DNA of 53,110 bases, taken from Bacteroidales bacterium. GTDB lineage: Bacteria; Bacteroidota; Bacteroidia; Bacteroidales; UBA932. How positions within the stretch are numbered: position 1 is the first letter of the stretch; each line of letters begins with the position of its first letter. Made by a program: the position numbers and the translations under genes. Shown here piece by piece: positions 1-7,813 of this stretch. The stretch is taken from NCBI GenBank assembly GCA_017614715.1, contig JAGABI010000045.1, positions 1 to 53,110 of the forward strand, in the 5' to 3' direction. Under the pieces are notes generated by a model, which did not search any database, had not been told where the DNA came from, and saw only the letters and a program-made list of their open reading frames with translations.

Positions 1-1
1 A

Positions 2-106
2 AATGCTTTCGATGAGATTCGTGCTATGGCTATGAAGGGCGAAGTTCCCAACCTTACCCTGGACGAGATCAATGAGGAAATCAGACTTGCCAGGGAGGGA
101 AAGTAG
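2..106 (+). CDS. C-terminal end of a type II antitoxin (partial, left edge)
   Basis: The first 34 codons visible end in a TAG at 104-106 and are cut by the window edge. The tail is charged and helical (it contains LTLDEINEEIRLAREGK), a pattern common at the toxin-binding end of RelB/Phd-like antitoxins. Its stop codon is directly followed, without a gap, by the ATG of the PIN toxin at 107, as expected for a translationally coupled toxin-antitoxin pair. The family cannot be named because the DNA-binding N-terminus is outside the window; the antitoxin call rests on position and tail composition. Confidence 0.6.
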   Translation, partial: NAFDEIRAMAMKGEVPNLTLDEINEEIRLAREGK

Positions 107-511
107 ATGGTCTGTGCTGTAATTGACACTAACGTTTTAGTATCATCGCTGCTGTCACGACATCCCGATTCCGGGACTGTTGTGATTAAAGATTATGTCT
201 TGTCCGGCAAAGTCATACCGCTGTACAATGATGATATTATGCAAGAATACGCTGAGGTGCTTCACCGCCCAAGGTTCGGGCTGCCGTGTGACCTTGTAGA
301 CACGCTGCTGGAAGCTATAAAAACCACTGGAATCGCTTTAGACAGAACTCCTTCTGGTGAGTCATTGCCGGATCCGAAAGATGTCGTTTTTTATGAAGTA
401 GCTCTTTCAAAAGAGGGCGCATGGCTGGTAACCGGCAATAAACGACACTTTCCCAATAGTCCAATTGTCGTAACCCCAGCCGAATTTCTGGCTATCCTAA
501 ACGCACTCTAA
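107..511 (+). CDS. PIN-domain toxin (COG1569 type)
   Basis: A 134-residue protein with the PIN fold hallmark at its N-terminus (VIDTNVLVSSLL, Asp7), a mid-protein acidic helix (QEYAEVL) and a later acidic cluster (DPKDVVFYEVAL) followed by LVTGNKRHF; these give the acidic metal-binding set of PIN endoribonucleases. The length and order fit the 'putative toxin of PIN family' group rather than classical VapC. It starts at the base after the upstream antitoxin stop, so the two are one operon. PIN toxins cleave RNA and are neutralised by binding the partner antitoxin; the actual RNA target cannot be told from sequence. Confidence 0.85.
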   Translation: MVCAVIDTNVLVSSLLSRHPDSGTVVIKDYVLSGKVIPLYNDDIMQEYAEVLHRPRFGLPCDLVDTLLEAIKTTGIALDRTPSGESLPDPKDVVFYEVALSKEGAWLVTGNKRHFPNSPIVVTPAEFLAILNAL

Positions 512-1012
512 CTCACTCACTTCCGATCTACTAAAGAGCGGTGGGGCGGGGAGGGCAGTCGGTATAGCCCCACGCAGCTCCACCGGGAAGTGCCACGCGG
601 ATGTGGGTTTAGAGGCGTAATTTGCGCAATCGTCCTGCCAAAGCGCCAAGAGATCCGCGGCGGTCACACCCGTCCCCGCGGCAGTGGAGGCGCCAAAGAC
701 ATCTAAGGAGAAAAAGGGTTGCGCTCCAGCCAAAGTTTTGTGGAGCCCTTAACAAAACGTAGAGGCGCTTTGGCTGGACCGCCGGCGTGGAGCTCAGGGC
801 AGACAAATACCGTAGCTTGAATGCTTTCAAGGGCAGATTTTTGCCCAGAAAGCAGTCGCCAGCAGGCGATAGCGGAAGCCGGGCAGGGTTGGGTTGCGCA
901 ATAGCAAGGCTGGAGCGGCGGGCCTGGGCAGAGCCCAGTATCATAGAAGGTGTCTGCACTGAGCGGTCCGGCGCTACGCGCCTTATAGCGAAAGTTCGTG
1001 ACGGCAACCAAT
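512..1012. repeat. 500-bp non-coding stretch with overlapping inverted repeats
   Basis: No open frame here resembles a protein; short frames exist on both strands only because the DNA is GC rich. The stretch holds several inverted repeats: an 11-bp perfect pair 725-735/768-778 (TCCAGCCAAAG) that nests a 7-bp pair 735-741/752-758 (GTTTTGT/ACAAAAC); a second exact partner for the same right arm at 638-647 (CCAAAGCGCC with GGCGCTTTGG at 764-773); and an imperfect pair around 650-665 and 777-795. The two alternatives for the right arm are mutually exclusive. It could be a structured RNA, an old mobile-element relic or a decayed gene; I cannot choose. Confidence 0.4.
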
Positions 1013-1045
1013 AAAAAAGGATGGCCACAAGATTTGAGGCCATCC
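1013..1045 (-). terminator. Rho-independent terminator of rpsA
   Basis: Inverted repeat GGATGGCC (1019-1026) and GGCCATCC (1038-1045) flanked on the minus-strand downstream side by a run of six T (1013-1018 as A on plus). It lies just after the rpsA stop codon. A short T-run on the plus side makes it potentially bidirectional. Confidence 0.85.
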
Positions 1046-1067
1046 ATTTTATTATCTGAGGGAGAAA

Positions 1068-2930
1068 TTATTTCTCAGCTGCTTCCATCTCGCTCTTGAG
1101 AGCTGCCAGGTCGCTGATGTCACCGAAGGTGGTAACCTCGTTTGCAGCGTTGTTCTGCTTCATAACCTTGGCGGTGGAAGCCTCTTCGCTGTTACGGGTC
1201 TTCACAGCTTCCTCTTTCTTGGGCTCCTCAAAGGTGCGGGTGTGGGAGAGGATGAGTTTGCGGGAGTTCTTGTTGAACTCGAGCACCTTGAACGGAAGGG
1301 TCTCGCCCTCCTTGATGGTAGAACCGTCCTCCTTGGTCATACCCTTGGCCACTACGAAGCCTTCGATGCCGTTTGCAAGGGCAACGGTAGCGCCCTTCTC
1401 AGTAGCGGAAACAACGGTACCGTCGTGTACGCTGCCGGGGGTGTAAACGCTCTCGTACTCCTCCCAAGGGCTGGGTTCGAGCTGTTTGTGACCCAGGCTG
1501 AGACGGCGGATGTTGGGCTCTATGTCAAGAACAACAACCTCGATGGTGTCACCAACGTTGACAACCTCGCTGGGGTGTTTGATCTTCTTGGTCCAGCTCA
1601 GGTCACTGATGTGGATCAGGCCCTCAACGCCCTCGTCAAGCTCTACGAATACACCAAAGTTGGTGATATTGCGAACTGTAGCGGTATGCTTGCTGCCGAT
1701 GGGATATTTCTCTGCAATGCTCTGCCAGGGATCCTCCTTGAGCTGTTTTACGCCCAGGGAGATCTTGCGCTCCTCGCGGTCCAGGGTGAGGACAACAGCC
1801 TCGACCTCGTCGCCGACCTTGAAGAAATCCTGTGCAGAACGCAGGTGCAGGCTCCAGCTCATCTCGCTAACGTGGATCAGGCCCTCAACACCTGGCTGAA
1901 TCTCAACGAATGCGCCATAGTCTGCGATAACCACAACTTTACCCTTAACCTTGTCACCAACCTTGAGGTTGGGATCAAGTGCATCCCAAGGATGAGGATA
2001 GAGCTGCTTGATACCAAGGGCGATACGCTTCTTGACCTCGTCGAAGTCCAGGATAACGACCTTGATCTTCTCGTCGAGATGAACGACCTCTTCAGGGTGA
2101 TTTACGCGGCCCCAGCTAAGGTCGGTGATGTGTACGAGACCGTCCACACCGCCCAGGTCGACGAATACGCCGTAGCTGGTGATGTTCTTGACAACACCCT
2201 CAACGACCTGACCCTTCTCGAGCTTGCCGATGAGCTCAGCTTTCTGAGCCTCGAGCATAGCCTCTTCAAGAGCCTTGTGAGAAACGACAACATCGCGGAA
2301 CTCATTGTTGATCTTGACGATCTTGAGATCCATGGTCTTGTTGACATATACGTCATAGTCCCTGATGGGCTTGACCTCTATCTGTGAACCCGGCAGGAAT
2401 GCCTCGATACCGAATACATCCACAATCATACCGCCCTTGGTGCGGCACTTGACGTAACCCTTGACGATTTCGTCTTTCTCAAATGCCTCGTTGACGCGAT
2501 CCCAGCTGCGCAGGCTGCGTGCACGTTTGTGAGAAAGTGCCAGCTGGCCCTTCTTGTCTTCAGTTGATTCTACAAAGACCTCAACCTTGTCACCAACCTG
2601 GAGGGTATCCTCGCAGTATTTGAACTCGGCTGCGTTGATAACTGCCTCGCTCTTGTAACCGATGTTGACAACTACTTCGCGTTTGTTCTTTGCTACGACG
2701 GTGCCTTCGATTACCTCACCGTCTGCGATGTGTGAAAGTGAATTTTCGTAAGCCGCTTTGGTGGCTTCCAGATCTACGTCACCCTCGTTGTCGCTCTCAA
2801 AAGCGTCCCAGTCAAAAGTGGCGTTGTCTGCGGATGCATTGTCTGCCTTGGGGGCCTTTACCTCTTCCTGTACAGGCTGGTTGACCTCTTCCTGCAGCTG
2901 CTCCTGCTCGAGTTTGTTTTCTTCGTTCAT
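1068..2930 (-). CDS. rpsA: 30S ribosomal protein S1
   Basis: A 620-residue protein with an acidic, low-complexity N-terminus (first ~60 residues) followed by consecutive S1/OB-fold RNA-binding repeats, recognisable by recurring patterns such as GVFVDLGGVDGLVHITDLSW, GAFVEIQPGVEGLIHVSEMSW and GVFVELDEGVEGLIHISDLSW. S1 binds mRNA on the 30S subunit and helps start translation; it matters especially in Bacteroidetes, whose mRNAs rarely use Shine-Dalgarno pairing. The length agrees with Bacteroidetes S1, which is longer than the E. coli protein. It is a single-gene transcript with its own promoter (3013-3043) and terminator (1013-1045), and a leader of roughly 80 bases. Confidence 0.97.
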   Translation of the reverse strand: MNEENKLEQEQLQEEVNQPVQEEVKAPKADNASADNATFDWDAFESDNEGDVDLEATKAAYENSLSHIADGEVIEGTVVAKNKREVVVNIGYKSEAVINAAEFKYCEDTLQVGDKVEVFVESTEDKKGQLALSHKRARSLRSWDRVNEAFEKDEIVKGYVKCRTKGGMIVDVFGIEAFLPGSQIEVKPIRDYDVYVNKTMDLKIVKINNEFRDVVVSHKALEEAMLEAQKAELIGKLEKGQVVEGVVKNITSYGVFVDLGGVDGLVHITDLSWGRVNHPEEVVHLDEKIKVVILDFDEVKKRIALGIKQLYPHPWDALDPNLKVGDKVKGKVVVIADYGAFVEIQPGVEGLIHVSEMSWSLHLRSAQDFFKVGDEVEAVVLTLDREERKISLGVKQLKEDPWQSIAEKYPIGSKHTATVRNITNFGVFVELDEGVEGLIHISDLSWTKKIKHPSEVVNVGDTIEVVVLDIEPNIRRLSLGHKQLEPSPWEEYESVYTPGSVHDGTVVSATEKGATVALANGIEGFVVAKGMTKEDGSTIKEGETLPFKVLEFNKNSRKLILSHTRTFEEPKKEEAVKTRNSEEASTAKVMKQNNAANEVTTFGDISDLAALKSEMEAAEK

Positions 2931-3012
2931 GTTAAATTAAAGTTTTGTTTAACAAGTAATTAGACATTATTTATAGACCCTTCCCACGCGCATGTCACGC
3001 GCAAAGGGAGCG

Positions 3013-3043
3013 CAAAGATATAGAAAAATCCTTAAAATGCAAA
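3013..3043 (-). promoter_or_regulatory. Bacteroidetes promoter of rpsA
   Basis: Read on the minus strand: TTTG (3043-3040), 19 bases, TATCTTTG (3020-3013), an exact fit to the Bacteroidetes -33/-7 consensus TTTG-N19-TAnnTTTG. It predicts a start near 3008 and a leader of about 78 bases before rpsA. Confidence 0.85.
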
Positions 3044-3056
3044 CAGAATCAGCTCC

Positions 3057-4007
3057 TTACAACATTTTGCGGCGGCGGAAAATGATGATTACCATGAGCA
3101 CGAGCATCAACATTAGGGAGATAATCATCACAAAGTCCCAGATACCGCCAATAAGGGGGAGCTGTACGTTCATGCCGTAGATGCTGGCCACCAGCGTGGG
3201 TGGCATCAGCAATAGGCTCACCAGCGTAAAAATCTTCATTATCTTGTTCTGCTCTACGTTGATAAGGCCCAGCACTGTGTTCTGCAGATATTCCAGACGT
3301 TCGAAATTGAAATCTGTATGATTGATAAGGGAGGTAATATCCTTCAGCAGGCCGGAGAGCTTGTCGTTGATTTCGTCGGGCGTCTTTTCGCTCTTGAGCA
3401 CGCTGGAAATCATTCGCTGCTTATCCACGATGTTCTCGCGAACCATCATTGTGTTTTCCTGCAACTGGTTGATGTCTATCAGGAAGTCTTCGTTTACATC
3501 CTCGCCCATGCTCACGCGGCGGCTGTACTGCTCCAACTCCTTGCTCATCAACTCAATCATATCGGCATCCAAGTCGATGCGGTTATCCAGGATGCCCACC
3601 AGAACGTGGAAGCCGGTGGGGTAATAGCGGATACCGGCGGTGATGCGGCGCTGGATATCGGTAAAGCTGCGCAGGGCAGCCTGACGCACAGAGACTATGG
3701 TTTTGCCGGAAAGGATAAAGGATACCGACTCCATGTTGTAGTTCTCCGGGCTGGGAATCAAGAAGTTGGTATTGATGAATATGGAGGTGTCATCCTCGCT
3801 GTAGCGGGAAGAACTCTCGATCTCCTCTGCCTGGGCGCGGGTCTGCAGGGTGGTGTTCAGATAACTCTCAACTGCACGCTTCTCCTCCCCTTCCGGATCA
3901 AACAAATCGAGCCACAACACGCTCTCGCGCGGCAGCGTCTTGAGAATTTCCAGATTGTTGGTGGATTCAAACTTTGATTCCTGGTTCCTGTAAAAAATTT
4001 CGATCAT
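3057..4007 (-). CDS. corA: CorA-type divalent cation transporter
   Basis: A 316-residue protein with a soluble alpha/beta N-terminal domain, a long helical stalk rich in charged residues, and two closely spaced C-terminal membrane helices. The signature GMN triplet of the CorA pore (YGMN, residues about 277-280) precedes the second helix, and the chain ends in a basic cluster (FRRRKML) as usual on the cytoplasmic side. CorA forms a homopentamer importing Mg2+ (some members Co2+, Ni2+ or Zn2+). It sits downstream of mntP but has its own promoter inside the mntP 3' end. The substrate ion is inferred from family membership. Confidence 0.92.
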   Translation of the reverse strand: MIEIFYRNQESKFESTNNLEILKTLPRESVLWLDLFDPEGEEKRAVESYLNTTLQTRAQAEEIESSSRYSEDDTSIFINTNFLIPSPENYNMESVSFILSGKTIVSVRQAALRSFTDIQRRITAGIRYYPTGFHVLVGILDNRIDLDADMIELMSKELEQYSRRVSMGEDVNEDFLIDINQLQENTMMVRENIVDKQRMISSVLKSEKTPDEINDKLSGLLKDITSLINHTDFNFERLEYLQNTVLGLINVEQNKIMKIFTLVSLLLMPPTLVASIYGMNVQLPLIGGIWDFVMIISLMLMLVLMVIIIFRRRKML

Positions 4008-4137
4008 AAATCTCCATACATAACGGGTTGATAACTGGGGTGATTAACCAACAGATATCAGCAACCGTTCTCGAGGAGACGTCTTTACGAATTTTATGTT
4101 CAGAACAGAAATCATTTATGATTTTGAAATTGCCCCG

Positions 4138-4166
4138 CAAAGGTACGTATTTTTTCTAAAAAACAA
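4138..4166 (-). promoter_or_regulatory. Promoter of corA inside the mntP 3' end
   Basis: Minus strand TTG (4166-4164), 18 bases, TACCTTTG (4145-4138), matching TTG-N18-TAnnTTTG. The upstream part overlaps the last codons of mntP (ends at 4156). It predicts a leader of about 125 bases before corA. Confidence 0.65.
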
Positions 4167-4722
4167 GGTGTTCCAGCAAAATCTTGACACCTATGGCTAT
4201 GAGGATTATACCGGCCACGATACCGGCCTTGTTTCCCAGCACCTTCTCAAAGGCGCGGCCACCCAGAAGTCCCGTCGCAGCCACCAGCGCCGTTACAACG
4301 AAGATAGCGCCAAAGGTGACGCCCAGTTTGACGGCAGGCAGCGCCATCATTGCCAGTGAAATCCCCACCGCAAGGGCATCTATGCTGGTGGCGATCCCTG
4401 CCACAATCAGCGGGCCAAAATGCATCAGGTCGGCCTTTTCTTCTTCTGCGGGGCGCAGCGCCTCCACAATCATCTTTACACCGATGAAGAGCAGCAGGCC
4501 AAAGGCTATCCAGTGATCCACCGACTCTATCAGGGACAGACACGCCGCCCCGAGTGCCCAGCCCACGGCGGTGAGTGCCGCCTGTATGAAGCCGAGCGTC
4601 AGATCAATCTTAAGATGACCGCCCAGGCCTATTTTTCCACCCGCTGCGCCAAAGGCCATGGTCACCGCCAGAGTGTCGGCGCACAGCCCCAGGGCCAGCA
4701 GAAATATTTCCAGATATGACAT
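4156..4722 (-). CDS. mntP: Manganese efflux pump MntP
   Basis: A 188-residue, almost entirely hydrophobic protein with six predicted membrane helices. Both repeats carry the family's Asp motif: GLCADTLAVTMAFG (Asp16) and ATSIDALAVGISLA (Asp115), the acidic residues required for Mn2+ export in the MntP (DUF204) family. Size fits E. coli MntP. Its ATG is immediately next to the recR stop (4723), so the two are cotranscribed. No yybP-ykoY manganese riboswitch is visible directly upstream, because the upstream sequence is the recR coding region. Confidence 0.93.
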   Translation of the reverse strand: MSYLEIFLLALGLCADTLAVTMAFGAAGGKIGLGGHLKIDLTLGFIQAALTAVGWALGAACLSLIESVDHWIAFGLLLFIGVKMIVEALRPAEEEKADLMHFGPLIVAGIATSIDALAVGISLAMMALPAVKLGVTFGAIFVVTALVAATGLLGGRAFEKVLGNKAGIVAGIILIAIGVKILLEHLVF

Positions 4723-5337
4723 TTAGATACTGAATAACTGACGGTTTACTATTGCCTTGCCAAGGGTGAATTCATCTGTATATTCCAGATCGTCGCCAAA
4801 CGCGACGCCCCTGGCTATGGCCGATACCTTTACCCCGCTGGGAATCAGCTGTCTGTAGATATACAAGGCGGTGGTCTCCCCCTCCATATTGGTATCCAGG
4901 GCGAGGATTATCTCGCGTATCTCTCCCTGCGCCACCCTCTCTACAAGAGCCTTGATGGGCAGGTCATCGGGTCCTATGCCATCCATAGGGGAAATAATGC
5001 CGCCCAGAACATGGTAGAGGCCGTGATACTGGCCGGTATTCTCTATGCTGAGCACATCCCGCAGACTCTCCACCACGCACACCGTACTGCGGTCGCGCGA
5101 GTTGTCGCTGCAAATGGGGCACAGACCGCTGTCGCTTATCATATTGCAATCGGGACAGTAGCGGATATTTGTCCGCATATCGAGTATTGCAGAGGCGAAC
5201 TTCTCCACATTGGCTGCAGGCTCCCTGAGCAGGTGCAGGGCATGGCGCAGGGCGCTCTTGCGACCCACACCGGGGAGCGAAGCTATCTGGTCCACAGCTT
5301 CTTCCAGCAACTTTGACCTATAATTTACCTTGTACAT
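4723..5337 (-). CDS. recR: Recombination mediator RecR
   Basis: RecR works with RecF/RecO to load RecA at single-strand gaps. The chosen 204-residue form starts at MYKVNYRSKLLEEAV, matching the usual RecR N-terminus; an upstream in-frame ATG at 5433 would add 32 residues with no family resemblance. Visible features: helix-hairpin-helix (LPGVGRKSALRHALHLL, residues ~21-37), four-Cys zinc finger (Cys61, Cys64, Cys73, Cys76), Toprim domain with VVES near residue 90 and LALDTNMEGETT. It heads a two-gene unit with mntP. An 11-bp inverted repeat lies directly in front of the chosen start. Confidence 0.95.
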   Translation of the reverse strand: MYKVNYRSKLLEEAVDQIASLPGVGRKSALRHALHLLREPAANVEKFASAILDMRTNIRYCPDCNMISDSGLCPICSDNSRDRSTVCVVESLRDVLSIENTGQYHGLYHVLGGIISPMDGIGPDDLPIKALVERVAQGEIREIILALDTNMEGETTALYIYRQLIPSGVKVSAIARGVAFGDDLEYTDEFTLGKAIVNRQLFSI

Positions 5338-5342
5338 CGCAC

Positions 5343-5460
5343 AAGTTTCGCATTTATCATTATACTTAATGTTTGAGCGATAGGTGTATGCGAAACTTTT
5401 TCCTACCGCACATTCTTTTATGTTTGTCCCCAACCCTATATCCCTTCCCCAGGGAAGGGA
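5343..5460 (-). promoter_or_regulatory. Hairpins in front of recR
   Basis: A perfect 11-bp inverted repeat, AAGTTTCGCAT (5343-5353) and ATGCGAAACTT (5388-5398), ends only 6 bases before the recR start at 5337. Further upstream is a second hairpin, TCCCTTCC/GGAAGGGA (5441-5448, 5453-5460) with a four-base loop, followed by a T-run on the plus strand. On the minus strand neither has a T-run, so they are more likely leader structures than recR-side terminators. Function unknown. Confidence 0.4.
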
Positions 5461-5483
5461 CTTTTTCCTACGCCTTACGGCTT

Positions 5484-5511
5484 TAAAAAGGTCGCTTCGC
5501 TACTCGCGAAG
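5484..5511 (-). terminator. Possible terminator after the MurQ-like gene
   Basis: Minus strand CTTCGC, five-base loop, GCGAAG (5510-5494), then CGACC and five T (5489-5485). The hairpin overlaps the TAG stop at 5500-5502 of the MurQ-like gene. The stem is short, so this is a moderate call. Confidence 0.45.
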
Positions 5512-6159
5512 CCCATATACGTTTTCTCTATATGCTTTGGCGGCCTTGCGGACTGAGCCGTGCCTTTGAATCAGCTCCATGGCGCTTTCGCGGTCAAGGG
5601 CGGGGAACTCTTTCATAAGCGAGGCGGCGGCCTTTTCAAGGGCGCTGTCACCTTTTTCAGGGGAGCCGCCGGCAGAGACAACGCCACTCTGCGCCAGCGC
5701 CAGGGTCAGCAGAGCGTCCAGTGCCATCTGCAGCGCGGTGTGCACCTTAAGGAGATGGTTCTCCCCTGCTGTTTCAAGAGTCATGGTGATTGGCATTTCC
5801 GATGCCGAAGCCACGCTGGAGACACTTTCACATGTTATGCAGGCGGTGAGCATCCCCCTACGGCGCCAGGCCCTCATCTGTGGGGCAAGGGTCGCCGGCG
5901 CATCGCAATCCACGGCCACAAAAATGTCGCTCTTTTTCACATCCGTAATTACAGTTGCGTCCGCAGGCAATGCAAAAAACCTTTCGCCGGCGCCATATCC
6001 TCCTGGAACGGGGCTGTCACCTCCAAGGCAGAAGATCCGCCCACCGGAGCGCAGCCGCTCCTCCATCTTGAGCGAAAGGCGCCGCATCACGGGTTCTGTC
6101 CGTTCCACCGCCTCCGCTACAAGCTTGTTGTTGGAGAATATGGTCTGCAACAAATCCAT
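5500..6159 (-). CDS. Short MurQ-like SIS-domain protein
   Basis: A 219-residue protein built on one SIS (sugar isomerase) fold; the C-terminal part (HTALQMALDALLTLALAQSG, then a helical tail LMKEFPALDRESAMELIQ) resembles the end of N-acetylmuramate-6-phosphate etherase. Compared with MurQ (~280-300 residues) it is short, and the glycine-rich phosphate loop and catalytic Glu region are not recognisable (GGRIFCLGGDSPVPGG is found instead). It directly abuts the GlcNAc-type kinase (stop at 6160, start at 6159), a pairing expected for cell-wall amino-sugar recycling. It may be a sugar-phosphate sensor or regulator like GckR rather than an etherase. Confidence 0.6.
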   Translation of the reverse strand: MDLLQTIFSNNKLVAEAVERTEPVMRRLSLKMEERLRSGGRIFCLGGDSPVPGGYGAGERFFALPADATVITDVKKSDIFVAVDCDAPATLAPQMRAWRRRGMLTACITCESVSSVASASEMPITMTLETAGENHLLKVHTALQMALDALLTLALAQSGVVSAGGSPEKGDSALEKAAASLMKEFPALDRESAMELIQRHGSVRKAAKAYRENVYGLRE

Positions 6160-6993
6160 CTACTTGCCGGAATGGTATTTTACGAGCCCGTCAATGGGTG
6201 AAGGGTATATGGGACCCAGCTTAAATCCTGCATTGCGGAATATTTGCTGGATAAAACTCTGGTAAACACCGGCCACGCTCCCCACAAACCCTACCGGATT
6301 GCGGCGCGGATCGTAGTGCATCACATTGCGGGTGATGAACTCCTGGAGGCTCTCCACGATAAGGTTTTTCATGTAGGGATGGTTCTGGTGTTCCGCTATG
6401 AAGGGTGAAAAACTTGCCAGAAAGCGGCTTGGAGCCTCTTCCCTATATACTTTGCTGACTATATCTGCATAAGTCAGTTTGTAACGCTTGTCAAACTCCT
6501 TGCTAAGGGCAATGGGCACCAAGCCTTTTATATAATCTGATATGAGCATCTTGCCCATATAGGCGCCACTCCCCTCGTCACCAAGGATAAATCCGCCCGC
6601 CTTTGCCGCAGAGGTCATATTCTTTCCATCCCACCAGCAGCAGTTGGAGCCTGTCCCAAGGATGCAGGCGATGCCGGCGTTATCTCCGAACAGGGCGCGG
6701 CAGGCCGCCAGCATATCGCTCTCCACAGCAATCTCCGCCCCTGGGAACACCTCCGCGAGGCACTCTGTGAGGGTATCATTCAGGTCACCCACTACCCCGG
6801 CGCCATAAAACCATATCTTGTCGACAGAAGCCCCTGCCACCGGCAGGACCTCCTTCTTAAGAATCTTCTTAATCTGCGCAGGTTTGATATAGAGCGGGCT
6901 GACGCCCACGGTTTTAACCTCGCCGACGCCACCGGCTCCAATCACACGCCACTCTGTGTTGGTAGCGCCGCTGTCTGCAATTAACTGTATCAT
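6160..6993 (-). CDS. N-acetylglucosamine-type kinase (BadF/BadG/BcrA/BcrD ATPase family)
   Basis: The chosen start (MIQLIADSGATNTEW, 277 residues) overlaps the pnuC stop as ATGA; a longer frame to 7071 adds 26 residues without family features. The ASKHA nucleotide fold is shown by the phosphate-1 loop DSGATNTEW (residues 8-16), the phosphate-2 loop ILGTGSNCCWWDG (about residue 110) and GGFILGDEGSGAYMG. Bacteroidetes members are cytoplasmic kinases of GlcNAc or MurNAc in peptidoglycan recycling, and the MurQ-like gene directly downstream fits this. Substrate is inferred. Confidence 0.82.
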   Translation of the reverse strand: MIQLIADSGATNTEWRVIGAGGVGEVKTVGVSPLYIKPAQIKKILKKEVLPVAGASVDKIWFYGAGVVGDLNDTLTECLAEVFPGAEIAVESDMLAACRALFGDNAGIACILGTGSNCCWWDGKNMTSAAKAGGFILGDEGSGAYMGKMLISDYIKGLVPIALSKEFDKRYKLTYADIVSKVYREEAPSRFLASFSPFIAEHQNHPYMKNLIVESLQEFITRNVMHYDPRRNPVGFVGSVAGVYQSFIQQIFRNAGFKLGPIYPSPIDGLVKYHSGK

Positions 6994-7613
6994 ATTATAC
7001 TGTGATCTTCTTCCCAGACTCCGTTTTTCTTCCAGTTGAAAAAGCCGATGACCGCCATAACCACATAACAAGTGAACAACACTGCAGTGGGATACATCCC
7101 CATATTGAAATAAATAATGACTGCAACCAGGTCAAACACAAACCACATCACCCAGGAGATAATGTAACGACGGCCTGTGTAGAAAGTTGCCAGAATGGTA
7201 TTGGTAGAGAGGAGAGCATCAACCCAAGGCCTCCACGCAGGGGCATCGGCAGAAACCTTTGCCAGCAGATAGTGGAGCAGGAAAAACACCCCCACTGCAA
7301 CTGGTATGGAGACAAGCCCCACCTTCCACTCGAACGGCCGTATCATAATCTTTCCCTCATTCTCTGTCCCCGCCTCACGATGTTTGCTCCGGGTCCAGTC
7401 TATCAGGCCATATATTCCAGCCCCTATGAGATATCCCTGAACACCAGCCATGGCATATAGCCCATTATGGATATACACTGCAAGATAGGCCACCGCCGCC
7501 AGAATTGAGAGATACCACATCAGCGGTTTCTGGAGAATCTGAAATATCACATAGGCGAATGCTATTCCAGCCGCCACATATTCAAAATAATGGAGAAAAA
7601 CGTCCAGTGTCAT
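6990..7613 (-). CDS. pnuC: PnuC-family vitamin transporter
   Basis: A 207-residue inner-membrane protein with about seven hydrophobic helices and PnuC hallmarks: an internal loop ending IDWTRSK, the WVDALLSTNTILATFYTGRRYIISW segment (split here between residues ~115-140) and WFVFDLVAVIIYF. PnuC proteins take up nicotinamide riboside by facilitated diffusion followed by phosphorylation; Bacteroidetes relatives often carry thiamine instead (PnuT). The TPP-regulated TonB receptor at 24560 makes thiamine possible, but no TPP riboswitch is seen in front of this gene. It leads the operon with the sugar kinase (4-base ATGA overlap). A weak -7 box, TATCTTCG, lies at 7641-7634. Confidence 0.85.
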   Translation of the reverse strand: MTLDVFLHYFEYVAAGIAFAYVIFQILQKPLMWYLSILAAVAYLAVYIHNGLYAMAGVQGYLIGAGIYGLIDWTRSKHREAGTENEGKIMIRPFEWKVGLVSIPVAVGVFFLLHYLLAKVSADAPAWRPWVDALLSTNTILATFYTGRRYIISWVMWFVFDLVAVIIYFNMGMYPTAVLFTCYVVMAVIGFFNWKKNGVWEEDHSII

Positions 7614-7729
7614 ACCATTCTAAGATTACCGTGCGAAGATAGTAAATATCGAATATTTTTTCTATCGCGGTCAACCATCGAAAACAATAGAAAAACAAAC
7701 TGTATATTTGCGAGAAAAGACCGGACGAT

Positions 7730-7798
7730 ATGATTGACGAGAAGAAAGCACTGGAGCTGATTGCCGTGTCGCATGCTATTCTTTTCGTAAATATGTGA
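7730..7798 (+). pseudogene. Orphan 22-codon gene start, probably a truncated gene
   Basis: A consensus -7 box TATATTTG (7703-7710) is followed 19 bases later by an ATG and 22 codons (MIDEKKALELIAVSHAI and a few more) before TGA at 7796-7798. The beginning reads like a normal cytoplasmic protein N-terminus that is abruptly cut where the accessory stretch begins. It could instead be a short leader peptide. No family can be assigned. Confidence 0.25.
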
Positions 7799-7813
7799 TA
7801 ATTGATTTGTAAC

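Noticed and set aside
609-1047. Minus-strand frames of 144 and 114 codons upstream of rpsA's terminator
   Set aside because: They overlap each other, are rich in Arg/Pro/Cys without motifs, cross the rpsA terminator, and lack promoters. Treated as non-coding.
1242-2387. Long plus-strand reading frame (381 codons) antisense to rpsA
   Set aside because: It mirrors the strongly biased codons of S1, has no recognisable family and no promoter; S1 on the minus strand is unambiguous.
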